Shown here piece by piece: positions 27,474 through 34,379 of a stretch of DNA of 64,000 nucleotides. The translations under genes were made by a program, and so were the position numbers. Source of the stretch: Ga0077527 sp964433345 (GTDB taxonomy: Bacteria > Pseudomonadota > Gammaproteobacteria > Burkholderiales > SG8-41); NCBI GenBank assembly GCA_964433345.1, contig CAYSQJ010000011.1, forward strand, positions 1 through 64,000, given 5' to 3'. Below the pieces are notes generated by a model. That model did not search any database, was not told the origin of the DNA, and worked only from the letters and a program-made list of their open reading frames with translations. Numbering within the stretch: the stretch's first letter is position 1; each line of letters starts with the position of its first letter.

Positions 27474-28576
27474 TTGTCAAACCTCCGCATGGCAAGGCCG
27501 CAGGCAACCATCAGCGAGGGTGCGTCCTGTTTGAGGCCCTTTTCGCGGATGCGGTTGGACAGGGCCATGCCGGAGAAAGGGTTTGCAACAGACGTTTCCA
27601 CCTGGGTTCTTTTGGCGACCGCCTCGTCCATGCCGGGAATCGCCGCGCAACCGCCGGAAAGAACGATGTGATCGATCTTGTTGAACTGGGTTGATGAAAA
27701 GAAGAACTGTATGGCCCGGGCGACTTCCTGCCCAAGGGTATCCATGAACGGAAGCAGAACCTCCGACTCGTAGTTTTCCGGAAGTCCGCCAGCGCGTTTT
27801 GCCGCCTCCGCCTCTTCTGCGGAAAGTCCGAACTTGTTCTGAATTTCCTGGGTCAGCTGTGCGCCGCCGAAAGGCTGTTCGCGCATGTACACCGACTGGT
27901 CGTTGCGCAACACATTGACGTTCATTGTCGATGCGCCGATATCGACGACTGCGATGTTGAGGTCGCGGCCACGATCCGGCATGGCGGCCTCGATCAATTC
28001 GAACGCGGACTGTGCCGCGAACAGGTCGACGTCCATGACCAGGGCTTTGAGGCCCGCACCTTCGGCAACGGCCACACGATCCTCGATCTTGTCCTTGCGC
28101 GATGCGGCGATGAGCACCTCGACGTCTTCGGCGCTGTTGGGCGCAGGCCCCAGCACCTGGTAGTCGAGATTCACTTCCTCGATCGCGAACGGAATGTATT
28201 CGTTGGCAGCCCGCTCGACGTCCATTTCGAGGTCGTCTTCGGTTTGCCCGGCCGGAACCAGCACCTTTTTGCTGATGACGGCGGCGTTGGGCAACGCCAG
28301 TGCGAGGCTCTTCAAGTTGCTGCCCAGACGCTTGTGGCAACGCTTGACCGCCTCGATCACGGCATCAAGGTTGTTGATGTTGCCTTCCACCACCGATTCG
28401 CTGGGCAAGGGTTCGATGGCATAGCGCTCCAGCCGGTAAACGCCCTTGCCGGCATCGGCTATTTCAACCATCTTGACGGCGGAAGAGCTGATATCGGCGC
28501 CGATCAATGGCGGCATCTTGGGCTTGAACCAGCCTTCGATGGCGTCAAAGTTTATATTGAATTTTCCTTTGGCCAT
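27470..28576 (-). CDS. pilM: Type IV pilus assembly ATPase-fold protein PilM
   Basis: A 368-residue actin-like cytoplasmic protein that binds the N-terminus of PilN. The actin/FtsA-fold motifs are LIGADISSSAVKMVEI (phosphate 1), LNIAVVDIGASTMNVNVL (phosphate 2) and IVLSGGCAAIPGMDEAVAKR (adenosine). The N-terminus carries a short extension, MAKGKFNINFDAIEGWFKPKM region, before the first motif. It is the first gene of pilMNOPQ and is divergent from ponA across a 230-base promoter region, an arrangement conserved in Beta- and Gammaproteobacteria. Confidence 0.97.
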   Translation of the reverse strand: MAKGKFNINFDAIEGWFKPKMPPLIGADISSSAVKMVEIADAGKGVYRLERYAIEPLPSESVVEGNINNLDAVIEAVKRCHKRLGSNLKSLALALPNAAVISKKVLVPAGQTEDDLEMDVERAANEYIPFAIEEVNLDYQVLGPAPNSAEDVEVLIAASRKDKIEDRVAVAEGAGLKALVMDVDLFAAQSAFELIEAAMPDRGRDLNIAVVDIGASTMNVNVLRNDQSVYMREQPFGGAQLTQEIQNKFGLSAEEAEAAKRAGGLPENYESEVLLPFMDTLGQEVARAIQFFFSSTQFNKIDHIVLSGGCAAIPGMDEAVAKRTQVETSVANPFSGMALSNRIREKGLKQDAPSLMVACGLAMRRFDK

Positions 28577-28612
28577 ATGTTCTTAGCGCGAACTCCCCAC
28601 AACTTACTTTAG

Positions 28613-28641
28613 ACAGTAGCAGCAACCTTTTATTGTGTAAA
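28613..28641 (-). promoter_or_regulatory. Candidate promoter of the pilMNOPQ operon
   Basis: On the minus strand TTTACA (28636-28641) is followed after 17 bases by TACTGT (28613-28618), 36 bases before the pilM start. The -35 is good and the -10 is moderate. Confidence 0.45.
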
Positions 28642-28678
28642 GGATTTGTGCTGCGTTCCCTTTGCGGTTCGATCCACC

Positions 28679-28684
28679 TATAAT
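28679..28684 (+). promoter_or_regulatory. Perfect -10 box (TATAAT) upstream of ponA
   Basis: TATAAT lies 122 bases before the ponA start in the pilM-ponA divergent region. No strong -35 is found 16-18 bases upstream (TTCCCT at 17). The transcript would have a leader of over 100 nucleotides. Confidence 0.45.
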
Positions 28685-28806
28685 GCTGCGGCGACACTTG
28701 CTACTGTGCAGTATTTTTGCCGTACTGGCAATAAGATTTTGCATTAGATGTGGCGCGTAACCCACAGATTAATTTGACTTTTTTCACAAAAGCAGTTTTC
28801 CACTAG

Positions 28807-31116
28807 ATGTCTGTTCGTTGGTGGGCATTCCCACTATTACTAGTGTTTTTGCTGGCTGCCGCAGGAAGCCTGGTCCTCGGTTTTGCCGCCGTCGTCATCT
28901 ATCCGACGCTGCCGACGCTCGATGTTCTGACCGATTACCAGCCCAAAATCCCGCTGCGCATCTACAGCGCCGACGGCCTGCTGATCGGCGAATTCGGCGA
29001 GGAACGCCGGGCAGTGGTCTCGCTGGACCAGGTTCCCAAAACCCTGGTGGATGCCATAGTCGCCGCCGAGGACGAGCGGTTTTACCAGCACGGCGGCGTT
29101 GATTATGTCGGCGTCGCCCGCGCTGCATTGTCGAATTTCGCATCCGGTGGCGTGCGCCAGGGAGCTTCGACGATCACCATGCAGGTTGCGCGCAATTTTT
29201 TCCTGACCAAGGAAAAAACGCTGACCCGCAAGTTCAACGAGATGCTGCTTGCCTTCAAGATCGAGTCCAGCCTGAGCAAGCAGCAGATTCTCGAGCTCTA
29301 TATCAACCAGATCTATCTCGGGCAGCGGGCATATGGTTTTGCCGCAGCCGCGCAAATCTACTACGGCAGACCCCTTGCCCAGCTGACGATTGCCGAGCAC
29401 GCCATGCTCGCCGGTTTGCCCAAGGCGCCGTCACGGTTCAATCCAGTGAGCAATCCCGCCCGCGCAAAGCTCCGTCAGCAGTACGTGCTGGGGCGCATGC
29501 GCGAACTCGGCATGATCAGCCAAGAGCAGTTTGCCTCGGCGGCCACCGCTGTGCCCACGGTCCGCCAGTCGCTCAACGATTTTCCGGTGCGGGCCGACTT
29601 TTTTGCCGAGATGGTGCGGGCACAGATGTTCGAACGCTTCGGCGAAGCGGCTTACACGAAGGGCTTGCGCGTTTACACCACGCTGCTCTCGGATCACCAG
29701 CGTGCGGCATACCAGGCCCTGCGCAAGGGCCTGATCGACTACGACCGAAGGCAGGGTTATCGCGGTCCGGAAGCCCATGCCGATCTTTCCGGCGAACTGA
29801 CCGACGAGCGTCTCGAAGACGCCCTGCACGACTATTCCGACAGCGATGACCTTCTTGTGGCCATCGTGCTTGACGCCGCGCCGAAGCAGGTTCGCGTCTA
29901 CCGTCCGGGCGGCGAGCGTATCGTCATTGCCGAGGACGGACTGAAATTCGCTGCCCGCATGCTGGGTGAAAAAGCGGCACCCAACCAGCGGATCCGTCGC
30001 GGCGCCATCGTGCGCATCACGAAGGACGAAAAAGAACGCTGGCACCTGACGCAGATTCCGGGTGCGGAATCGGCACTGGTTTCGGCGGATCCGCGAACCG
30101 GTGCCATCCGCGCACTGGTCGGCGGATTCGATTTCAACCGCAACCAGTTCAACCACGTTACCCAGGCCATGCGCCAGCCGGGCTCGAGTTTCAAGCCCTT
30201 TGTGTATTCCGCGGCGCTGGAGAAGGGCTTTACCGCGGCCACCGTGATCAATGATGCGCCGCTCACCTTCACCGCGGCACAGACCGGCTCCGAGCCCTGG
30301 GAACCGAAAAACTACGACGGCAAGTTTGACGGACCGATGCGTCTGCGTACAGCACTCGCCAAATCGAAGAACCTGGTGTCGGTGCGCATCCTGCAGGCAA
30401 TCACGCCGCAGTACGCCCAGGATTACATCGGCCGTTTCGGTTTCGATCCCAAGCTGCATCCGCCGTACCTCACTATGGCTTTGGGCGCAGGCACGGTGAC
30501 GCCACTGCAAATGCTGGGCGCCTACTCCGTGTTTGCCAACGGCGGCTACCGTGTGACGCCGCAGTTCATCGAGCGCGTCGAGGATGGCAAGGGCAATGTA
30601 CTGCTGGTCAACCAGCCCCAGGTTGCCGGGGAATCGGCGGAGCGGGTTATCGATGCCCGCAACGCCTTCATCATGTCGAGCATCATGCGCGACGTCGTGC
30701 GTTCGGGCACAGCCACCCGGGCGATGCGTCTCAAGCGAGGCGACCTTGCGGGCAAGACCGGCACAACCAACGAGTTTGTCGATGCGTGGTTCTGCGGCTT
30801 CCACCCCGGCCTGGTCGCCGTGGCATGGATAGGTTTTGATCAGCCGAAAACCCTCGGCCGCAACGCAACCGGTGGCAGCACGGCGCTGCCGATCTGGATC
30901 GATTACATGGCGGTTGCGTTGAAGAATGTGCCGGAAGAGGCATTTACTCCCCCTGCGGGAGTCATCTCGATGCAGGTGGATCCCGACACCGGCGTTCGCA
31001 GCGTGGCGGACGGCATCAGCGAGTATTTCTACCAGGAGTTTCCTGCTCCCGACCATGCCGAGTTGCTGCCGGGTTCCGAAAAGCTGCCGGAAGAGGCGCG
31101 AAACCAGCTGTTTTAG
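28807..31116 (+). CDS. ponA: Penicillin-binding protein 1A (bifunctional transglycosylase/transpeptidase)
   Basis: A 769-residue class A PBP that polymerises and crosslinks peptidoglycan. A signal anchor spans about residues 7-32. The GT51 glycosyltransferase domain has AAEDERFYQHGGVDYVG, GASTITMQVARNFFL, KFNEMLLAFKIE and ILELYINQIYLGQRAYGF. The transpeptidase domain carries SSFK within MRQPGSSFKPFVY (Ser nucleophile), SKN and KTGTTNEFVDAWF. The ODD-like insert between the two domains is present. It is divergent from pilM, the usual arrangement. The start codon lacks a clear Shine-Dalgarno. Confidence 0.97.
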   Translation: MSVRWWAFPLLLVFLLAAAGSLVLGFAAVVIYPTLPTLDVLTDYQPKIPLRIYSADGLLIGEFGEERRAVVSLDQVPKTLVDAIVAAEDERFYQHGGVDYVGVARAALSNFASGGVRQGASTITMQVARNFFLTKEKTLTRKFNEMLLAFKIESSLSKQQILELYINQIYLGQRAYGFAAAAQIYYGRPLAQLTIAEHAMLAGLPKAPSRFNPVSNPARAKLRQQYVLGRMRELGMISQEQFASAATAVPTVRQSLNDFPVRADFFAEMVRAQMFERFGEAAYTKGLRVYTTLLSDHQRAAYQALRKGLIDYDRRQGYRGPEAHADLSGELTDERLEDALHDYSDSDDLLVAIVLDAAPKQVRVYRPGGERIVIAEDGLKFAARMLGEKAAPNQRIRRGAIVRITKDEKERWHLTQIPGAESALVSADPRTGAIRALVGGFDFNRNQFNHVTQAMRQPGSSFKPFVYSAALEKGFTAATVINDAPLTFTAAQTGSEPWEPKNYDGKFDGPMRLRTALAKSKNLVSVRILQAITPQYAQDYIGRFGFDPKLHPPYLTMALGAGTVTPLQMLGAYSVFANGGYRVTPQFIERVEDGKGNVLLVNQPQVAGESAERVIDARNAFIMSSIMRDVVRSGTATRAMRLKRGDLAGKTGTTNEFVDAWFCGFHPGLVAVAWIGFDQPKTLGRNATGGSTALPIWIDYMAVALKNVPEEAFTPPAGVISMQVDPDTGVRSVADGISEYFYQEFPAPDHAELLPGSEKLPEEARNQLF

Positions 31117-31124
31117 GAGTACCG

Positions 31125-31727
31125 ATGTCCAGAGAGCGGGGCCGTGACGACACACGCCGCGCGATTGCAGTTCATGCGGCGCGGTTGATGGCGCAGGACG
31201 GCATCGAGGATCATGGCCTGGCCAAGCGCAAGGCAGCAAAGCTGCTGGGCGTTCCGGATGCGCGGCGATTGCCCAACAATGACGAGATTGATGCAGCGCT
31301 GCGCGAGTACCGCGGCATTTACCGTGACGAATCACAGGACAGGCGGCTGCGCGGATTGCGCGAGCAGGCGTTGCGCGCGATGCGCGAGTTCGCGGGTTTT
31401 GATCCCCACCTCACGGGTTCGGTGCTGTCCGGCAGCGCAGGCCCCTACGCAGTGATTAACCTGCAGCTGTACGCCGACAACCCGAAGGCGGTTGAGCTGC
31501 TCCTGATCGATCGCGGCATTGCCTACAAAACGGGTGAAAGGCGGCTGTACGCCGGCAATGAACCGCGGGTGCTGCCGGTATTCGCCATCGAGGGTGACGA
31601 TGCCGGTATCGAGCTGACCGTGCTCGATTCCCGGGATCTGCGCGTACCGCTGCGGGCTAGCGTCGAGGGCCGCGTCATCGAACGCGCGCGCTTGCCAGCG
31701 GTGGAAGCCTTGTTGCAGGCGCCGTGA
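31125..31727 (+). CDS. Conserved hypothetical protein with a nucleotidyltransferase-like core, active-site acids replaced
   Basis: A 200-residue protein 8 bases after ponA, probably co-transcribed. The first ~90 residues are basic and helical. The centre reads FDPHLTGSVLSGSAGPYAVINLQLYADNPKAVELLLIDRGI, which recalls the nucleotidyltransferase pattern hG[GS]x(9-13)Dh[DE]h: G98-S99, 12 residues, then N112-L113-Q114 where D-h-D/E would be expected. Both catalytic acids would thus be amides. This is a motif-level inference and the fold is not proven. No signal peptide or membrane segment is seen. The function is unknown. Confidence 0.85.
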   Translation: MSRERGRDDTRRAIAVHAARLMAQDGIEDHGLAKRKAAKLLGVPDARRLPNNDEIDAALREYRGIYRDESQDRRLRGLREQALRAMREFAGFDPHLTGSVLSGSAGPYAVINLQLYADNPKAVELLLIDRGIAYKTGERRLYAGNEPRVLPVFAIEGDDAGIELTVLDSRDLRVPLRASVEGRVIERARLPAVEALLQAP

Positions 31728-31752
31728 AACGGCGTCGCGGCTGATGGCAGGT

Positions 31753-32763
31753 TCAGCTGCCGGATTCGCTGATCCAGCCTGCCGCGTCCAGCGCAAAATA
31801 AGTCAGGATGCCGTCCGCGCCCGCGCGCTTGAATGCGAGCAGCGCCTCCATCGCGCACTGCCGTTCATCGAGCCAGCCGTTTGCCGCAGCGGCTTTCAGC
31901 ATCGCGTATTCGCCGCTGACCTGGTAGACGAAAGTCGGCGCCCCGAACTCATCTTTCACCCGGCGCACGATGTCCAGATAGGGCAGCCCGGGCTTGACCA
32001 TCACCATGTCGGCCCCCTCCTGCAGATCGAGGGCCACCTCGCGCAGTGCTTCGTTGCTGTTGGCCGGATCCATCTGGTAGTTGCGCTTGTCGCTTTTGCC
32101 GAGCTGCTTCCCGGAACCCACGGCATCGCGAAAGGGGCCGTAATAGCCGGAGGCGTACTTGGCCGAATACGCCATGATCCGGGTGTGGATGAATTTCCTG
32201 CGGTCCAGCGCCGCCCGGATCGCGCCGATGCGCCCGTCCATCATGTCGGAAGGCGCGACGATATCGACCCCTGCGGCTGCGCAGACCAGGGCCTGCTTCT
32301 CGAGGACGGCCACGGTTTCGTCGTTGAGTACATAGCCGCTGTCGTCGATCACGCCATCCTGTCCGTGGGTGGTATACGGATCCAGCGCGATATCGGTAAT
32401 CAGGCCGAGATCGGGAAAATGCTTCTTCAGCGCGGAAACCGCGCGCGGCACCAGCCCCTTGGGATTGACTGCTTCACGGCCGTCCGCGGACTTCAGTCCG
32501 CTTTCGATGGCCGGAAACAGGGCGATGGCCGGGATGCCGGCGCGGACACAGGTTTCAGCGAGGCGGATCAGGCGGTCTATGGTGTAGCGACGCACACCGG
32601 GCATGGAATCCACATCCACTTCGCGGTTTTTGCCGTCGATGACAAACACCGGGTAAATCAGGTCATCCGTGGACAAGCGATGCTCGCGCATCAGGCGCCG
32701 CGAAAATTCGTCCCTGCGCATGCGGCGCATGCGTACTTCTGGATACTTGCCGGTCAGAGACAT
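31753..32763 (-). CDS. hemB: Delta-aminolevulinic acid dehydratase (porphobilinogen synthase)
   Basis: A 336-residue enzyme that condenses two 5-aminolevulinates into porphobilinogen for heme. The N-terminus RMRRMRRDEFSRRLMREHRLSTDDLIYPVFV is typical. The two Schiff-base lysines are in MAYSAKYASGYYGPFRDA and MVKPGLPYLDIV, and the metal region is DIALDPYTTHGQDGVIDDSGYVLNDETV. The last lacks the cysteine triad of zinc-dependent forms, suggesting a magnesium-type enzyme. It is convergent with the 31125-31727 gene. Its 5' leader carries an 8-bp hairpin. Confidence 0.98.
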   Translation of the reverse strand: MSLTGKYPEVRMRRMRRDEFSRRLMREHRLSTDDLIYPVFVIDGKNREVDVDSMPGVRRYTIDRLIRLAETCVRAGIPAIALFPAIESGLKSADGREAVNPKGLVPRAVSALKKHFPDLGLITDIALDPYTTHGQDGVIDDSGYVLNDETVAVLEKQALVCAAAGVDIVAPSDMMDGRIGAIRAALDRRKFIHTRIMAYSAKYASGYYGPFRDAVGSGKQLGKSDKRNYQMDPANSNEALREVALDLQEGADMVMVKPGLPYLDIVRRVKDEFGAPTFVYQVSGEYAMLKAAAANGWLDERQCAMEALLAFKRAGADGILTYFALDAAGWISESGS

Positions 32764-32783
32764 AGCGCTAACACCTTGGAAAT

Positions 32784-32831
32784 ACGGGCAGTTTTTCCTG
32801 CCCGTGAGCCCGGGAACTTATGCCGATTATA
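32784..32831 (-). promoter_or_regulatory. hemB -10 box and 5' leader hairpin
   Basis: A perfect TATAAT (minus strand, 32826-32831) lies 62 bases upstream of the hemB ATG, without an obvious -35. The predicted ~55-nucleotide leader contains an 8-bp stem ACGGGCAG / CTGCCCGT (32784-32791 and 32798-32805) with loop GAAAAA, ending about 20 bases before the start codon. The ribosome site AAGGTG follows it. Confidence 0.5.
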
Positions 32832-32850
32832 GCCGTCTGATGTTTCAGAT

Positions 32851-32950
32851 AGCTTAGGCTGTCTCCCGCTTCTCCTCCCTGAGCGGGTGCCTTAATCCTA
32901 ATTAAGGCTCTTTGCCCCCGGTTTACTCCCCTTATAACCGGGGGCTTTTT
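32851..32950 (+). ncRNA. Candidate small RNA between hemB and engB
   Basis: The plus strand has three successive perfect stem-loops. SL1 is CCCGCT / AGCGGG (32865-32870, 32882-32887) with the CU-rich loop TCTCCTCCCTG. SL2 is CCTTAAT / ATTAAGG (32890-32896, 32901-32907) with loop CCTA. SL3 is a 9-bp stem CCCCCGGTT / AACCGGGGG (32915-32923, 32936-32944) followed by CTTTTTATTTC, a textbook terminator. The T-run is on the plus strand, yet both neighbouring genes are on the minus strand, so the terminator must serve an unannotated plus-strand transcript. The 5' end is not defined and no convincing promoter was found. Confidence 0.45.
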
Positions 32951-33542
32951 ATTTCTTCAGCCAGCGTGCAATCACGGCCTGCGCTTCACGCACGCCGGTT
33001 TTGTCCGTGCCGGAAAAAATCTGCGCAGTCGCGTCACCCGGATGGCGGGCAAGTTCGGCGCGGGTCTGTCGCAACATGGCCTCTGCATCCCGCCGGTTGA
33101 GCTTGTCGGACTTGGTCAACAGCACGTGCACAGGTTTGTTGCTGGGCGCCAGCCAGGCCAGCAACTGCCGGTCGAGTTCAGTTAGTCCGCGCCGAATGTC
33201 AACAATAATTATCAATAAAATCAATGAGTTACGGTTAGATATGTAAGTGCCAATTAACTCGTCCCAGCGCTCCTGTTCAGGACGCGGAACCTTGGCGTAG
33301 CCATATCCGGGCAGATCCACCAGCGAGCAGTGATTGCCCATGTCAAAAAAATTGATGGCCTGGGTTCGCCCCGGAGTCTTGCTGACAAAGGCCAGTTTTT
33401 TCCGGTTCGCCAGTGCGTTGATGGCGGTCGACTTGCCGGCATTGGAACGACCGGCGAACGCGACCTCGGCACCGGTATCAGGGGGCATGTCGCCGAGCTG
33501 GTGCACGGCATAACGGAACTCGAGTTGCGAAAACAGGGACAC
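32949..33542 (-). CDS. engB: Ribosome biogenesis GTPase EngB (YihA/YsxC)
   Basis: A 197-residue essential GTPase in large-subunit assembly. G1 is AFAGRSNAGKSTAINAL, the switch I region is KTPGRTQAINFF, G3 is LVDLPGYGYAKV, G4 is LLTKSDKL and the C-terminal G5 region is IFSGTDKTGV. The start is GTG at 33542, followed by SLFSQLEFRYAVHQLGDMP, which matches the family. The segment NSLILLIIIVDIRRG, where most homologues have a Gly/Val-richer strand before DIR, is encoded by an AT-rich IHF-like element with no length change. A GATAAT hexamer ends 5 bases before the GTG. Confidence 0.97.
   Translation of the reverse strand: MSLFSQLEFRYAVHQLGDMPPDTGAEVAFAGRSNAGKSTAINALANRKKLAFVSKTPGRTQAINFFDMGNHCSLVDLPGYGYAKVPRPEQERWDELIGTYISNRNSLILLIIIVDIRRGLTELDRQLLAWLAPSNKPVHVLLTKSDKLNRRDAEAMLRQTRAELARHPGDATAQIFSGTDKTGVREAQAVIARWLKK
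33203..33231 (+). repeat. AT-rich IHF-like element, copy in engB
   Basis: The plus strand carries TCAATAAAATCAAT (33212-33225), identical to the glmS and 53.2-kb copies, and AATCAATGAGTTA (33219-33231), a perfect WATCAANNNNTTR match. It is antisense to engB and codes there for the hydrophobic run LILLIII. The surrounding codons are GC-rich. Confidence 0.7.
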
Positions 33543-33547
33543 AGCGC

Positions 33548-33553
33548 ATTATC
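33548..33553 (-). promoter_or_regulatory. -10-like hexamer directly before engB
   Basis: GATAAT on the minus strand is separated from the engB GTG by 5 bases. The start of transcription would fall at or inside the start codon, as also predicted for glmU. Confidence 0.3.
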
Positions 33554-33584
33554 GCCCGACACAGGCGGCCGCGGCGCGAAATAC

Positions 33585-33592
33585 TATAAAAT
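33585..33592 (+). promoter_or_regulatory. -10 region upstream of the cytochrome c4 gene
   Basis: TATAAAAT in an otherwise GC-rich engB-cytochrome divergent gap, 40 bases before the cytochrome start. No recognisable -35 is present. Confidence 0.4.
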
Positions 33593-33632
33593 ACAACCCT
33601 TTTTTACCGATCGCATGAACCGAGGAGTACTC

Positions 33633-34295
33633 ATGGAAGACCGCCTACCGACCCGCAGTCCCCGTTTCTGGCGGCCGCTGTTCGCCACGGCACTATTGCT
33701 GGCGGTGCAGACTGTGGCTGCGCAGGGTGTGATCAAGGGGGATCCGGCCAAGGCGCAGCAGATTGTCACCCAGCTTTGCGTGGCCTGTCATGCCGCCGAC
33801 GGCAACAGCCCGACTCCGGCGAACCCGATTCTCGCCGCCCAGCATCCGGAGTACACCTACAGGCAGCTGATGAATTTCAAGCCGCAGGGAGGCAAGCCGG
33901 CGGAACGCAACAATGCCGTGATGGCCGGCATGGTTGCCAACCTGTCTGAAGAAGACATGAAGAATCTCGCAGCGTATTTTGCGGCGCAGAAACTGAAGCC
34001 GCGCGCAGCACGCGATGCCACGCTGGCCAAGCAGGGCGAGGCCATTTACCGCGGCGGCATCATGGCCAAGGGCGTTGCAGCCTGTGCTTCCTGTCATGCG
34101 CCGAACGGTGCGGGCATTCCCGCCCAGTATCCGCGCCTGGCCGGTCAGCATGCCGAGTACACGGCGGGCCAGCTGAAAGCGTTCCGCAGCGGTCAGCGCG
34201 CCAACGATCCCGCGAAGATGATGCGCGGCGTTACGGCAAAGCTGAACGACCAGGAGATTGCGGCAGTGTCCGAATACATCGCGGGACTGCGCTGA
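33633..34295 (+). CDS. Cytochrome c4 (diheme periplasmic cytochrome c)
   Basis: A 220-residue exported protein with a signal peptide (ending AVQTVAAQG) and two cytochrome c domains. Heme sites are CVACH (in QLCVACHAADGNSPTPANPILAAQHPEYTY) and CASCH (in AACASCHAPNGAGIPAQYPRLAGQHAEYT). Downstream methionines MAGM and MMRG are candidate axial ligands. It likely shuttles electrons to terminal oxidases. ATG at 33633 was chosen because GAGGAG lies 6 bases upstream; another in-frame ATG is at 33615. It is followed by a terminator and then by its maturation genes resB-ccsA. Confidence 0.95.
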   Translation: MEDRLPTRSPRFWRPLFATALLLAVQTVAAQGVIKGDPAKAQQIVTQLCVACHAADGNSPTPANPILAAQHPEYTYRQLMNFKPQGGKPAERNNAVMAGMVANLSEEDMKNLAAYFAAQKLKPRAARDATLAKQGEAIYRGGIMAKGVAACASCHAPNGAGIPAQYPRLAGQHAEYTAGQLKAFRSGQRANDPAKMMRGVTAKLNDQEIAAVSEYIAGLR

Positions 34296-34326
34296 CCGCG
34301 ATCCAGCCGCTGTTCCGCTGCAATGG

Positions 34327-34353
34327 GGGAGACTGCACCGGTCTCCCTTTTTT
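34327..34353 (+). terminator. Rho-independent terminator after cytochrome c4
   Basis: A perfect 7-bp stem GGGAGAC / GTCTCCC (34327-34333, 34341-34347) followed by TTTTTT. It lies 32 bases after the cytochrome stop and only 26 bases before the resB ATG, so it may work partially, giving more cytochrome than maturation protein. Confidence 0.85.
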
Positions 34354-34379
34354 GTCTGCATAAAGTTAAACCCCGATCC

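Noticed and set aside
28559..28576. AAAATTCAATATAAAC at the pilM start as another copy of the IHF-like element
   Set aside because: It shares only TTCAATA with the family and does not fit WATCAANNNNTTR.
31125..31727. Toxin-antitoxin (MNT/HEPN) pair
   Set aside because: No HEPN partner is adjacent, the protein is longer than MNT antitoxins, and it follows ponA in an apparently stable locus.
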